Notes: a model not told the origin generated them from the sequence alone. 64,000 nt of DNA from Mesorhizobium sp. AR02 (GCF_024746835.1 NZ_CP080531.1:1426001-1490000), one strand, 5' to 3'. Numbered from the stretch's first letter, positions 26,674 through 36,788 are shown. Numbers and translations are program-made.

Positions 26674-28215
26674 ATGGACACGACAGCCCAACACGGCACG
26701 GTGACGGAGGGGCCCGCGGCCTCCACCTCACGCCTGACGCTGTCCGGCATCTCCAAGAGCTTTCCCGGGGTGCGGGCGCTGCACGATGTCAGCCTGTCGC
26801 TCTATCCCGGCCAGGTAACGGCGCTGATCGGCGAAAACGGCGCCGGCAAGTCGACGCTGGTCAAGATCATGACCGGCATCTACCAGCCCGACGCCGGCAC
26901 GATCAGCATCGACGGCAAGGCCGTCACCCTGCCCAGCGCGCATGCCGCCTTCGGCCATGGCGTCACCGCCATCCATCAGGAAACCGTGCTGTTCGACGAT
27001 TTGAGCGTTGCCGAAAACATCTTTCTCGGCCATGCGCCACGCACGCGCTTCGGCACCATCGACTGGCGCACCATGCGCAAGAATGCCCGCGAAGTGCTCG
27101 ACACCATGCATGCCGGCCATATCGACGCCGATGCGCGGCTGAAGGACCTCGGCATCGCCAACAAGCACCTCGTCGCCGTGGCGCGCGCCATGTCGATCGA
27201 CGCGCAGATCGTCATCATGGATGAGCCGACCGCCGCCCTCTCGATGAAAGAGATCGAGGAGCTGTTTCTGCTCATCGAGTTCCTCAAGAGCGAAGGCAAA
27301 GCGGTCCTGTTCATCAGCCACAAGTTCGACGAGATCTACCGCATCGCCGACCGCTACACGGTGTTCCGCGATGGCGAGATGGTCGGCGAAGGCTTGATCA
27401 GGGATGCCCGCCAGAGCCAGATTGTGCGCATGATGGTCGGCCGCTCGGTCGACCACATCTTTCCGCAGCGCAAGGCCGAGATCGGCGCGCCGGTGCTGTC
27501 CGTCGCCGGCCTGTCGCACCCGACCGAGTTCAACGACATCGGCTTCGAGTTGCACAAGGGCGAGATCCTCGGCTTCTACGGTCTGGTCGGCGCCGGGCGC
27601 AGCGAGGTGATGCAAGCGATATCGGGCATCACCCGCACCACGGGTGGCACGATCACGCTGGACGGCAAGGTGATCGCGCCGAAATCGGCGGCGGATTCGA
27701 TCGAATCCGGCATAGTCTATGTGCCTGAGGAGCGCGGCAAGCAAGGCGTGGTGATCGGCCTGCCGATCTTCCAGAACGTCTCGCTGCCCTCGCTCAAGCG
27801 CACCTCCAAATCCGGCCTGCTGCGGCTGGCGGAGGAGTTTTCGCTCGCCCGCTCCTATACCGAGCGGCTTGACCTCAGGGCCTCGTCCCTCAGCCAGGAT
27901 GTCGGCACGCTGTCGGGCGGCAATCAGCAGAAGATCGTCATCGCCAAATGGCTGGCGACCGCGCCCAAGGTGATCATCCTGGACGAGCCGACCAAGGGCA
28001 TCGATATCGGCTCCAAGGCTGCCGTGCATGGCTTCATGGCCGAGCTGGTGGCGCAGGGCCTGTCTGTGATCATGGTGTCGTCGGAACTGCCCGAAATCCT
28101 CGGCATGTCCGACCGCGTCGTCGTCATGCGCGAAGGCCTGGTCGCGGCGGTCTACGACAACAAGGGACTGGACGCCGAAACGCTTGTCCGGACGGCAGCG
28201 GGGATCGCGGCATGA
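26674..28215 (+). CDS. rhaT: Rhamnose ABC transporter, ATP-binding protein
   Basis: Duplicated CUT2-type ATPase (RbsA-like), 513 aa. The N-terminal half has Walker A GENGAGKST and Walker B VIMDEPT; the C-terminal half has the degenerate P-loop GLVGAGRSE, signature LSGGNQQK and VIILDEPTKGIDIG. It energises rhamnose import through RhaP and RhaQ. Its stop overlaps the rhaP start (ATGA). The name follows the R. leguminosarum locus and is not the E. coli RhaT symporter. Confidence 0.94.
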   Translation: MDTTAQHGTVTEGPAASTSRLTLSGISKSFPGVRALHDVSLSLYPGQVTALIGENGAGKSTLVKIMTGIYQPDAGTISIDGKAVTLPSAHAAFGHGVTAIHQETVLFDDLSVAENIFLGHAPRTRFGTIDWRTMRKNAREVLDTMHAGHIDADARLKDLGIANKHLVAVARAMSIDAQIVIMDEPTAALSMKEIEELFLLIEFLKSEGKAVLFISHKFDEIYRIADRYTVFRDGEMVGEGLIRDARQSQIVRMMVGRSVDHIFPQRKAEIGAPVLSVAGLSHPTEFNDIGFELHKGEILGFYGLVGAGRSEVMQAISGITRTTGGTITLDGKVIAPKSAADSIESGIVYVPEERGKQGVVIGLPIFQNVSLPSLKRTSKSGLLRLAEEFSLARSYTERLDLRASSLSQDVGTLSGGNQQKIVIAKWLATAPKVIILDEPTKGIDIGSKAAVHGFMAELVAQGLSVIMVSSELPEILGMSDRVVVMREGLVAAVYDNKGLDAETLVRTAAGIAA

Positions 28216-29189
28216 AGGCTTTCCTGAAATACCGCGAAATCTGGCTGGCTGCGGCCATCGTCGTGCTGATCGGGCTGATCTCGACCCGCTTTCCAGCCTT
28301 CGCTGACCCCGGCAATCTGCGCCAGGTGTTCAACGACACCTCGATCCTGATGATCCTGGCGCTCGGCCAGATGGTCGTCATCCTGACCCGCTCGATCGAC
28401 CTGTCCATGGCCTCCAACCTCTGCTTCACCGGCATGGTGGTGGCGATGCTGAACGCCGCGCATCCGGCCATACCGATCCCCCTGCTGATCGTCATCGCAT
28501 TGGGTGTCGGCCTGGTGCTCGGCGCCATCAACGGCCTTCTGGTATGGCGGTTGAACATTCCTTCGATCGTGGTCACATTGGGCACGCTGACCATCTATCG
28601 CGGCGCCACCTTCGTCCTGTCCGGCGGCGCGTGGGTCAATGCCGACAAGATGAGCCCGGACTTCATCGGCTTCCAGCGCGCCGCTTTTCTCGGCATTCCG
28701 GTGCTGTCGTGGATCGCCATCCTGGTCATCGCGCTGTTCTTCGTGCTGATGACACGCACCGCGCTTGGCCGCTCGATCTATGCCATCGGCGTCAACCCGA
28801 CGGCGTCGGTCTATACTGGCATCGATGTCGGCCGGACGAAATTCATCGTCTTCTGCATCTCCGGCATGATCGGCGGGCTTGCCGGTTATCTCTGGATCTC
28901 GCGCTACGTCATCGCCTCGGTCGAGGTCGCCAACGGCTATGAGCTCAACATCATTGCCGCTTGCGTCATCGGCGGCATCTCGATCGCCGGCGGCATCGGT
29001 TCGGTCGGCGGCGCGGTGCTCGGGGCGCTGTTCCTCGGCATCATCTCCAACGCACTGCCGGTCATCAACATCTCGCCCTTCTGGCAGATGGCGATTTCGG
29101 GCAGTGCCATCATCCTGGCCGTCGTGCTCAATGCACGCGGCGAACGCCAGCAGGGCCGCATCATCCTGCGAAAAGTGGAGGCGGCATGA
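28212..29189 (+). CDS. rhaP: Rhamnose ABC transporter, permease
   Basis: CUT2 permease (RbsC-like), 325 aa and strongly hydrophobic. GLVLGAINGLLVWRLNIPSI and VTLGTLTIYRG are the conserved family segments, and IIAACVIGGISIAGGIGSVG is the typical late motif. The ATG at 28212 overlaps the rhaT stop by 4 bases; its own stop overlaps rhaQ by 4 bases, so the three genes are translationally coupled. Confidence 0.94.
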   Translation: MKAFLKYREIWLAAAIVVLIGLISTRFPAFADPGNLRQVFNDTSILMILALGQMVVILTRSIDLSMASNLCFTGMVVAMLNAAHPAIPIPLLIVIALGVGLVLGAINGLLVWRLNIPSIVVTLGTLTIYRGATFVLSGGAWVNADKMSPDFIGFQRAAFLGIPVLSWIAILVIALFFVLMTRTALGRSIYAIGVNPTASVYTGIDVGRTKFIVFCISGMIGGLAGYLWISRYVIASVEVANGYELNIIAACVIGGISIAGGIGSVGGAVLGALFLGIISNALPVINISPFWQMAISGSAIILAVVLNARGERQQGRIILRKVEAA

Positions 29190-30181
29190 CCGACGTCCCT
29201 GCCCCGCGCCGTATTCCCGACCGGCTCGACAAGCCGCTCTCTTCAGCGATCTTTTCCTGGGAAGCGCTGCTGGTCGTGGTGGCCGTCGCCATCTTCGCCA
29301 TCAACAGTTTTGCCTCGCCCTATTTCCTCGACCCCTATTCGCTGTCGGACCTGACCTTCAACTTCACCGAGAAGGGCCTGATCGCCTTCGCCATGGCGCT
29401 GCTGATCATTTCGGGCGAGATCGACCTGTCGGTCGCCGCCATCATCGCGCTCGCCTCGACGATGATGGGCATGGCGGTGCAGGCCGGCGCCGGCACGCCG
29501 GTGCTGGTGGCGATCGGCATCGTCGTCGGACTCGGCTGCGGCGCCTTCAACGGGCTGCTGGTGACAAGGCTCGGCCTGCCCTCCATCGTCGTCACCATCG
29601 GCACGATGAGCCTGTTTCGCGGCATCGCCTTCATCATCCTCGGCGACCAGGCCTATAAGGGCTATCCCGAAAGCTTTGCTTTCTTCGGCCAGGGCTATGT
29701 CTGGTGGGTGGTGTCGTTCGAGCTGGTGCTCTTCCTCATCGCGGCTGTCGTCTACTGGTTCCTCCTGCATCGCACGAGTTTCGGCCGCCGCGTCTTCGCC
29801 ATCGGCAACAATCCGGTGGCGGCGCAGTTTTCCGGTGTCCGCGTCGGCCGCATCAAATTCATCCTGTTTTGCCTGACCGGGCTGATGTCGGGCATCGCCT
29901 CGGTGCTGATCACCTCGCGGCTCGGCTCGACAAGGCCGTCGATCGCGCAGGGCTACGAGCTCGAAGTCATCACCATGGTGGTGCTCGGCGGTGTCAGCAT
30001 CCTGGGCGGCGCAGGCAGCATTGTCGGCGTCGTGCTGGCCGCCTTCATCATGGGGCTGGTGACCTTCGGGCTCGGCCTGCTCAACGTGCCCGGCATCGTC
30101 ATGTCGATCTTCATCGGCCTGCTGTTGATCATCGTCATCGCGCTGCCGATCGTCTGGCGGCGTCTGCGCGGGGGACGCTGA
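29186..30181 (+). CDS. rhaQ: Rhamnose ABC transporter, permease
   Basis: Second CUT2 permease, 331 aa, paralogous to RhaP with a longer soluble N-terminus ([18 protein letters not shown]). The conserved segments recur: [34 protein letters not shown] and [20 protein letters not shown]. It is joined to rhaP by an ATGA overlap and to rhaU by a TGATG overlap at 30179-30183. It forms the membrane channel with RhaP. Confidence 0.94.
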   Translation: MTDVPAPRRIPDRLDKPLSSAIFSWEALLVVVAVAIFAINSFASPYFLDPYSLSDLTFNFTEKGLIAFAMALLIISGEIDLSVAAIIALASTMMGMAVQAGAGTPVLVAIGIVVGLGCGAFNGLLVTRLGLPSIVVTIGTMSLFRGIAFIILGDQAYKGYPESFAFFGQGYVWWVVSFELVLFLIAAVVYWFLLHRTSFGRRVFAIGNNPVAAQFSGVRVGRIKFILFCLTGLMSGIASVLITSRLGSTRPSIAQGYELEVITMVVLGGVSILGGAGSIVGVVLAAFIMGLVTFGLGLLNVPGIVMSIFIGLLLIIVIALPIVWRRLRGGR

Positions 30182-30498
30182 TGCCGGAGAAATATGCGTT
30201 CAAGATGAAGCTCAAGCCTGGCATGAAGGCCGAGTACAGGAAGCGCCACGACGAGATATGGCCATCACTGGTCGCGCTGCTGAAGCAGGCCGGCGTGTCC
30301 GATTATTCGATCCATCTCGACGAGGAAACCAACATCCTGTTCGGCGTGCTGTGGCGGCGCGACGACCATGGCATGGCCGACCTGCCTAAGCATCCGGTGA
30401 TGCAGCGCTGGTGGGCCCACATGGCCGACATCATGGAAACCAAACCGGACAACGAGCCGCTGGCCGTGCCCCTGGAAACAATGTTCCATATGGCATGA
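30181..30498 (+). CDS. rhaU: L-rhamnose mutarotase
   Basis: Small cytoplasmic enzyme of 105 aa that interconverts the alpha and beta anomers of L-rhamnose (RhaM/YiiL family). Family residues are visible in the segments [35 protein letters not shown] and [14 protein letters not shown], with His and paired Trp residues in the active-site region. It overlaps rhaQ by one base and rhaK by four, so it sits inside the coupled string. Confidence 0.94.
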   Translation: MPEKYAFKMKLKPGMKAEYRKRHDEIWPSLVALLKQAGVSDYSIHLDEETNILFGVLWRRDDHGMADLPKHPVMQRWWAHMADIMETKPDNEPLAVPLETMFHMA

Positions 30499-31886
30499 GT
30501 GCTCTGCGCCATATCGCCGTCATCGACATCGGCAAGACCAACGCCAAGGTGGCGCTGGTCGACCTCTCGACCTTGAGCGAGGTGGCGCTGCGCCGCATGG
30601 CCAACGCGCCGCTGCGCCAGGCGCCCTATCCACATCACGATGTCGAGGCTTTGTGGACGTTCATCCTCGACAGCCTGGCCAGTCTCAACCGCCAGCAGCG
30701 TATCGACGCCATTTCGATCACCACCCATGGCGCAACCGGCACGCTGGTCGATGCTTCGGGCGAACTGGTGCTGCCTGTGCTCGACTACGAGTTCGATGGC
30801 CCCGATAGGCTGGCGGCGGACTATGACGCTGTTCGACCACCCTTTGCCGAGACCGGCACGCCGCGCCTGCCGCTCGGCCTCAATCTCGGCGCGCAGTTCT
30901 TCTGGCAACAGAAAAACTTCCCGGTGGAATTCGCCAAGGCCACCGCGCTGCTCATGTACCCGCAATATTGGGCCCTGCGCCTGACTGGCGTCGCCGCCAA
31001 CGAAGTGACCTCGCTTGGTTGCCACACCGATCTGTGGAACCCGTGGACAGCGGATTTTTCGTCGCTGGTCGATCGGTTGGATTGGCGCGGCCTGATGGCA
31101 CCGGTGCGGCCGGCCAGGGAGCGACTCGGGCCAATCCTGCCGGCGCTTGCCGCGCGCACCGGCCTTGATCCGCAAACCCCGGTGTTCTGCGGCCTGCACG
31201 ATTCCAACGCCTCGCTGCTGCCGCATCTCCTGTCCGACACGCCGCCCTTCTCGGTCGTCTCGACCGGCACATGGGTGGTATCGATGGCGGTGGGTGGCAG
31301 GACGGTCAAGCTAGACCCGGCGCGCGATACGCTGGTCAATGTCAATGCGCTGGGCGACCCCGTCCCCTCGGCCCGCTTCATGGGTGGTCGCGAATTTTCC
31401 GTGCTGACGGAAGGGCCGCCGGCGACCTGGACCGAAGACGATATCGGCGCCGTGCTGGCGCGAAAGACGTTGCTGCTGCCGTCGACCCAGCAAGGGTCAG
31501 GGCCGTTCCCGCACCATACCGCGACGTGGCTCGATGCCGACGGCATCGACAACGGCCAGCGTTTTGCCGCCATCTCGTTCTATCTGGCGCTGATGACGGC
31601 GACCTGTCTCGATCTGATCGGCGCCGACGGCCCGACCACTGTCGAAGGGCCGTTTGCCCGCAATCGGCTGTTTGTGGGCATGCTGGCGGCAGCGACCGCA
31701 CGCAGCGTCATCGCCTCCGAGGCCGCCACCGGCACCAGCATCGGCGCAGCACTTTTGGCATCCGAAGAGACGCCGGTGCACGGCAAGGGCGAGAGGATAG
31801 AACCGCAGACCGACCCGATCTGGGCGGCCTATGTCAGCGCGTGGCGCGCGGCGGTCGAAGCGCGGGATGCGATTATCAGAGCATGA
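30495..31886 (+). CDS. rhaK: Rhamnulose/rhamnose kinase, FGGY family
   Basis: Sugar kinase of 463 aa that phosphorylates the isomerised sugar before aldol cleavage. The ATP-binding N-terminus is [43 protein letters not shown] and [17 protein letters not shown] are later FGGY segments. It is the last gene of the rhaRSTPQUK run. In R. leguminosarum the equivalent kinase is also needed for transport activity (established knowledge). Its last 58 bp overlap a convergent AT-rich ORF. Confidence 0.93.
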   Translation: MSALRHIAVIDIGKTNAKVALVDLSTLSEVALRRMANAPLRQAPYPHHDVEALWTFILDSLASLNRQQRIDAISITTHGATGTLVDASGELVLPVLDYEFDGPDRLAADYDAVRPPFAETGTPRLPLGLNLGAQFFWQQKNFPVEFAKATALLMYPQYWALRLTGVAANEVTSLGCHTDLWNPWTADFSSLVDRLDWRGLMAPVRPARERLGPILPALAARTGLDPQTPVFCGLHDSNASLLPHLLSDTPPFSVVSTGTWVVSMAVGGRTVKLDPARDTLVNVNALGDPVPSARFMGGREFSVLTEGPPATWTEDDIGAVLARKTLLLPSTQQGSGPFPHHTATWLDADGIDNGQRFAAISFYLALMTATCLDLIGADGPTTVEGPFARNRLFVGMLAAATARSVIASEAATGTSIGAALLASEETPVHGKGERIEPQTDPIWAAYVSAWRAAVEARDAIIRA

Positions 31887-32257
31887 CCAATGATAAAAAG
31901 GTATGAAGAATACAAAATCGCGATATTACTGGCGGAGAAATAATGCAGGATCGAAAAATTAAATTTACGGAAAACTAACCATATTAGATAAATAACAAGT
32001 ACCACAACAGCATATAGAATTAACGGAATTATTAAAATATCAAATTGATATTCGCTGGATTGCGAAAATAAATTTATGCCATACTTAATGGACAAATACG
32101 ACTCACATTCCGATCCGCCGTCTCCATAAGTTATTCCCATCCCGATATAATTACCGCAATTATTAGCTTTATCTATAATGCAAGCAAAAATTCCTACTAA
32201 AAATGCCGTTGCTGCGAACAAGATGAAATGAAATCTATCGACGTTCCAATCTAGCGT
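31829..32257 (-). CDS. Hypothetical membrane protein, AT-rich
   Basis: About 142 aa from the ATG at 32257 (the frame opens at 32272). At least three hydrophobic segments are present: FILFAATAFLVGIFACII, ILIIPLILYAVVVLVIYLIW and [20 protein letters not shown]. The DNA is markedly AT-rich compared with neighbours, with many A/T-ending codons. Its 3' end overlaps rhaK on the other strand by 58 bp, where the peptide turns into [11 protein letters not shown]. Foreign origin seems likely. No family is recognised. Confidence 0.5.
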   Translation of the reverse strand, partial: TLDWNVDRFHFILFAATAFLVGIFACIIDKANNCGNYIGMGITYGDGGSECESYLSIKYGINLFSQSSEYQFDILIIPLILYAVVVLVIYLIWLVFRKFNFSILHYFSASNIAILYSSYLFIIGHALIIASRASTAARHALT

Positions 32258-32330
32258 CATCCAGGCACCCAACTGACGTCAAATTTTCTGAATTGAGGTT
32301 ACGTTCCGCTCCGATCGCAAGTCAATATAG

Positions 32331-34157
32331 CTAGAGAATCCGCTTGCCGAAGGCCGACATGACGAAGCTGACGACATCGGTAGCGATCCTCGGCTCCAGA
32401 TCGGCGGTCAGGCCAGAAACATCCATCGACAGCAGCCCGCCGGAGAGCGCGATCGCCTCCATTGCCTGATGTGTCTCGCGCACGGTCAGCCCGCCAGATC
32501 CGGCCGCCCAGCCGGCGAATTCGGTTGCCGTCGGGGAATAGCTGACATGAAAGCCCTGCGTGCCCGAGGTGGCTATGCGGATCGCCTCGTGCATCAGGTC
32601 GCGCATGCCCATGGCGTCGATGTCGGTCATAGTGAAGGCCGAGACACGCGAGTCCTTCAGCACCCGCGCCTCGGCCGGATCGGCGTGGCGCAGGCCGACG
32701 ATGACGACATTTTCCGGCGACAGTTGCGGCTGCAGCGCGCCGGCCTTGTGATCGAGGCCGAGGGTCCGGGCCAGCACCGACGCTTCCGGCAGATCAATGC
32801 CCTCTTTGTCTTCCGGCATCAGGGCGGCGATGGAATCAATCCAGATCAGGCCGAAGGAGTGCGTTGCGCGCGCCGTCGCGGTCAGCGCCTTGTGAGCGAC
32901 GCGGCGGTCGGTGCCCGCAGCCAGCCGGATCAAGCCCGAGGGCGGCCGCTCGATATCGGCCAATTCGACGACATCGAAATTCATCGCTTCCAGCCGGGCT
33001 CCAGTTCCCTCCCGAGCGAGGACGCCGGCGGCTTCCTGTTCAGCCGTGATCGACACCATTCTGCGGCCGGAAAAGTCGGCGACGTCATGCATCGGCGCCT
33101 TCTCGACATATTCCGAGGTCATCGCCAAAAGCATGGCGCCATAGCTCATGCGGAAGGCGACACGGTCGCCGACAGTGGGTCGCGGATCGGCGTCCTGCAC
33201 ATCGAGCAGCAGATGGTCGCTGGAGGCGCCGAGCACTCGTATCCCTTTGGCGATGGGAGTCAGCCCTTCTACCAGCACGTCCTCGCGGCCGATATTGGCG
33301 ATGGCACGCAGCCGGTCGCCCTCGTCGGGGAAAACGGGCTGGTTGCCGAAAGCGTCGTAACCGGACTCGCCGATCGGCCGCGACGGCTTCAGCTTGACCT
33401 CGATGATGTCGCTGGTCAGGCGGCAGGCATCGGGCTCGAGTTCCGGCCACGGCACATCGCGGAAGGTTTCGACACCGCCTTGCAGGATCGCCTCGCCGAC
33501 CCTGAGATTGTTGATACCGGCGGGCAGCTTGCCTTCGAGCAACAGCGTCAGTGACGACGAGGCGCCGCCGGAGATCCAGTCGAGGCTTTTGCCGGACAGG
33601 CGCTCGGTCTTGTAGGCGTGGGCGACAAGCTGGCCAAGATTTTCCGGCGTCGGCATGATGGCGCCGAAGCAGCCGAGATTGGTGCCGATGCCGGCGATGC
33701 GCACGCCCTTGAACTCGAGGATGCGTTCGACGGTGGGGATCAGGTCGTTCGGCCAGATGCCTTCGCGGAGGTCGCCAAGGTCGATCATCAGCATGATGTC
33801 GTGGACGCGGCCCATGCGCTCGGCGATGCGCGAGATCTCGCGAATGGTGGCGAGTTCCGATTGCAGGCTGATGTCGACGGTGCGTACCGCCTCTTCGACG
33901 CGCGCCATGGGCGGACTGCGCAGGAGCATGATCGGCGCGTTGATGCCGCTGTCGCGCAGTCGGCGGATGTTTTCGAAACGCGATTCGGCAATGCCGGCAA
34001 CCCCGCCGCGCAGCATGGCGCGCGCAACTTGCGGCATGCCGCACGTGCCCTTGGTGACGCCAAACACCTTGATATCAGACAGCGCGCAACGCTCGACGAT
34101 GGTGCGAGCGTTGCGCTCGATGCGGCCAAGGTCGATGGCGACTTGCGGTCCGGACAT
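32331..34157 (-). CDS. Amino-acid racemase fused to degenerate arginase-like domain
   Basis: A 608-aa two-domain protein. Residues 1 to about 364 form an alanine-racemase-type PLP barrel of the YhfX/ornithine-racemase kind; the PLP lysine is Lys36 in VFGVTKGTCG, and SGGASSSLTLLL is the phosphate-side loop. Residues ~365-608 follow the arginase/agmatinase pattern (AREGTGARLEAMNFDVVELA, NVVIVGLRHADPAEAR, GSGGLTVRE). The manganese ligands are gone: DAHxD reads DSIAA (from residue 441) and SFDxD reads SYSPT. The ureohydrolase half is therefore probably non-catalytic. Two bases separate it from the upstream D-amino-acid dehydrogenase gene, so the two should act together. Confidence 0.8.
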   Translation of the reverse strand: MSGPQVAIDLGRIERNARTIVERCALSDIKVFGVTKGTCGMPQVARAMLRGGVAGIAESRFENIRRLRDSGINAPIMLLRSPPMARVEEAVRTVDISLQSELATIREISRIAERMGRVHDIMLMIDLGDLREGIWPNDLIPTVERILEFKGVRIAGIGTNLGCFGAIMPTPENLGQLVAHAYKTERLSGKSLDWISGGASSSLTLLLEGKLPAGINNLRVGEAILQGGVETFRDVPWPELEPDACRLTSDIIEVKLKPSRPIGESGYDAFGNQPVFPDEGDRLRAIANIGREDVLVEGLTPIAKGIRVLGASSDHLLLDVQDADPRPTVGDRVAFRMSYGAMLLAMTSEYVEKAPMHDVADFSGRRMVSITAEQEAAGVLAREGTGARLEAMNFDVVELADIERPPSGLIRLAAGTDRRVAHKALTATARATHSFGLIWIDSIAALMPEDKEGIDLPEASVLARTLGLDHKAGALQPQLSPENVVIVGLRHADPAEARVLKDSRVSAFTMTDIDAMGMRDLMHEAIRIATSGTQGFHVSYSPTATEFAGWAAGSGGLTVRETHQAMEAIALSGGLLSMDVSGLTADLEPRIATDVVSFVMSAFGKRIL

Positions 34158-34159
34158 GT

Positions 34160-35410
34160 CTAGCCCCTGTAGACCAGCCCTTGCGGGTCGATCTCGGGCT
34201 TGCGGCCGGCAACCAGATCGGCAAGGAATTTTCCCGAGCCGCAGGCCATGGTCCAGCCGACATGGCCGTGGCCGGTGTCGAGATAGAGGTTTTTGTAACG
34301 CGCCTGGCCGATGACCGGGACGGAGCCCGGCATCATCGGCCGCAGGCCTGCCCACAACTCCGCCTTCTTCTCGTCGAAGGCGCCGGGAAACAGATCCCTG
34401 GCGGTCCTGAACATGGTGGCAAAGTCGCTGGGTTTATGAGTGCGGTCGAAGCCGGTGAATTCGGCCGTCGAAGCCAACCGCAATCGATTGCCAAGGCGCG
34501 AATAGGCCATTAGCTGGTCCTCATCGGCGCCGCCCATGGTCGGGCCCTTGCTCTCGTCCTCCAGCGGAATTGTCGCCGTATAGCCCTTCACCGGGTATAC
34601 GGGCAGGTCGATGCCGTAGCGGCGGCCAAGTAGGCCGCTTTCCGGCCCCATCGAGATGACCACGGCGTCACCCGTGACCGGTCCGGCCGAAGTCATCACC
34701 GCGCGCACCCGGTCGCCCTCGATATCGAGGCCCTCGACCGTCGTTCCGTAGAGAAACTTGACGCCGAGCCTTTCGGCGGCATGGGCGGCAAGCTTTTCCA
34801 CGAACTGCCGGGAGTCGCCGGTCTGGTCGATCGGCGAATAGACGCCGCCGGCTATCTTTTCCTTCACCCCGGCAAGACCCGGTTCGAGCTCGACCAGACG
34901 GTCGCGGCCGACGATCTCGATCGGCAGGCCATGCTCGGCCAGATAGCGGTAATTGTCGGTGCCGGTGTCGAGGCTGTGCTGCGAACGGAAGAAATAGAGG
35001 ATGCCCTTCTTGCGCTCGTCATAATGGATGCCGGTGTCGGCGGAGATGGCGTTGATGCAGTCGCGCGAATAGAGCGCCAGCCGCAGCTTGACCTGGCTGT
35101 TGGCGCGCAGGCGCGCCACCGTGCATTGGCGCAGGAAACGCAGGCTCCAGGCGAGGAAATAGGGATCGAAGCGCAGCCGTACCTTGATGCCGAGATCATG
35201 GTTGTAGAGCGCGCGCAGAAACGTCTTCAGAGCCGCTGGCGAGGCCCAGGCGGTAGCATCGCCCGGTGACACCAGGCCGGCATTCGACTGGCTGGTGCCA
35301 CGCGCCGGCGCCGCATGGCGCTCGATCACGGTGACCTCGTGGCCATCGGCGGCCAGGTAATAGGCGGCCGCCGTACCGACAACACCGGCCCCAAGCACCA
35401 CTATCTTCAT
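34160..35410 (-). CDS. dadA: D-amino-acid dehydrogenase, DadA family
   Basis: FAD-dependent oxidase of the DadA/DAO superfamily, 416 aa. It deaminates D-amino acids to 2-oxo acids. The FAD-binding motif VLGAGVVGTAAAYYLA is at the N-terminus, followed by TVIERH; the C-terminal flavin segment is YLDTGHGHVGWTMACGSGKF. The ATG at 35410 is preceded by GGGGGA. It is the first gene of a two-gene unit with the racemase/arginase-like protein, which suggests catabolism of one amino acid through its D form. The symbol names the family, not a proven alanine specificity. Confidence 0.85.
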   Translation of the reverse strand: MKIVVLGAGVVGTAAAYYLAADGHEVTVIERHAAPARGTSQSNAGLVSPGDATAWASPAALKTFLRALYNHDLGIKVRLRFDPYFLAWSLRFLRQCTVARLRANSQVKLRLALYSRDCINAISADTGIHYDERKKGILYFFRSQHSLDTGTDNYRYLAEHGLPIEIVGRDRLVELEPGLAGVKEKIAGGVYSPIDQTGDSRQFVEKLAAHAAERLGVKFLYGTTVEGLDIEGDRVRAVMTSAGPVTGDAVVISMGPESGLLGRRYGIDLPVYPVKGYTATIPLEDESKGPTMGGADEDQLMAYSRLGNRLRLASTAEFTGFDRTHKPSDFATMFRTARDLFPGAFDEKKAELWAGLRPMMPGSVPVIGQARYKNLYLDTGHGHVGWTMACGSGKFLADLVAGRKPEIDPQGLVYRG

Positions 35411-35514
35411 GCCATCCCCCAAAAAGCTCGCCGCGGCCAGCGCCTCCACGCCTTACCGCGAATACCTTCCATAGCGCTTCGCTGAGCGCCTTGCGAGCCC
35501 TTGGGGAACCTGGC

Positions 35515-36516
35515 TCAGCCCCTTGCGGAGTTCTTTCCCGTCAGGATGCGCTCCCAGGCAAGCGCATCGGCAACGATCTGGTCGAGATCGTCGCGTTGCG
35601 GCGTCCAGCCGAGCTCCGCCCGGGCAAGGTCCGAATTGGCGACCACGGCTGCCGCATCGCCGGGACGTCGGTCGCCCATCTTCACCTCGAAATCATGGCC
35701 GAAGGCACGCCGCACGCTCTCAATGACTTCGAGCACGGAATAGCCATGGCTGTAGCCGCAATTGGCGACGAGGCTTTGTCCCCCAGCGCGCAGCCGTTGC
35801 AGGGCCAGGCGATGCGCCGCTGCCAGGTCGCTGACATGGATATAGTCGCGCATACAGGTGCCGTCGGGCGTCGGATAATCGGTGCCGAACACCTGCATGA
35901 ACGGGCGCTTGCCGAGTGCCGTCTCGCAGGCGACCTTGATCAGATGGGTGGCGCCCGGCGTCGACTGGCCGGTGCGGCCCTTGGGGTCGGCGCCGGCGAC
36001 GTTGAAATAGCGCAGCGCGGTGTAGCGTATGGGATGCGCTGTCGCCGCGTCGCGCAGCATCCATTCGCTCATCAGCTTGGACAGGCCGTAGGGCGATTCG
36101 GGCGCCAGGCGGGCATCCTCGCGCACCGGCTCCAGCCCGGCGCCACCATAAACGGCGGCGGTCGAGGAAAAGATGAAATTGGGCACGCCCTCGCGCACCG
36201 CGGTTTCGATCAGCGTGCGGGTCTTCGAGGTGTTGTTCTCGTAGTAGGCAAGCGGGTCGGCGACCGATTCCGGAACCACGATGGAGCCGGCGAAATGGAT
36301 GATGGCGTCGACATGATTGTCCCGGATGATCGAGCCGACCAATTCCCTGTCGGCGACATCGCCGACAACCAGCTTTGCCTCCGGCGCCACCGCCCATTCG
36401 AAGCCGGTGGAAAGACGGTCGAGAACGACCACGCTTTCGCCGGCATCCAGCAATTCCCAGACCATGTGGCTGCCGATATAGCCGGCACCACCTGTCACCA
36501 AAACCGTCATCCGCAT
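35515..36516 (-). CDS. galE: UDP-glucose 4-epimerase
   Basis: Interconverts UDP-glucose and UDP-galactose for exopolysaccharide and lipopolysaccharide synthesis (called exoB in rhizobia), 333 aa. The NAD motif VTGGAGYIGSH is near residue 8. The catalytic residues are in FSSTAAVYG (Ser/Thr) and SPYGLSK (Tyr-x3-Lys). The start could be the ATG at 36516 or the second Met two codons later. It is transcribed away from hemA. Confidence 0.94.
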   Translation of the reverse strand: MRMTVLVTGGAGYIGSHMVWELLDAGESVVVLDRLSTGFEWAVAPEAKLVVGDVADRELVGSIIRDNHVDAIIHFAGSIVVPESVADPLAYYENNTSKTRTLIETAVREGVPNFIFSSTAAVYGGAGLEPVREDARLAPESPYGLSKLMSEWMLRDAATAHPIRYTALRYFNVAGADPKGRTGQSTPGATHLIKVACETALGKRPFMQVFGTDYPTPDGTCMRDYIHVSDLAAAHRLALQRLRAGGQSLVANCGYSHGYSVLEVIESVRRAFGHDFEVKMGDRRPGDAAAVVANSDLARAELGWTPQRDDLDQIVADALAWERILTGKNSARG

Positions 36517-36788
36517 CCTCGCATCTCAAGATTTATCGGAAACTGTCTCAAACACCGCCATACTGGAAAGCCCGCCGCATGGCCATTAGAACCCTTGGTA
36601 ACCGGCGTTCACCAAATGTGGCATCGTGCTGAAACAAAAGTGATCCACAGAGCGTGTCGTGGAGTGGGAATAGGCCACGATCCGCCAGCGTTAGGAACAG
36701 GTGCGGGGCGTGGCATTTTGACCAAAACGGCCCGGTGGACGACCAATAGGGCAATGATTATGATCCCGCGCAAAATTGGGAAGCCGAC

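Noticed and set aside
32331..34157. Active arginase or agmatinase
   Set aside because: The domain order fits, but the conserved Asp and His metal ligands are absent at every expected motif, so ureohydrolase activity is unlikely.
36517..36788. FnrN/FixK box upstream of hemA
   Set aside because: Expected in some rhizobia, but no TTGAT-N4-ATCAA-like sequence was found in the 272-bp gap.
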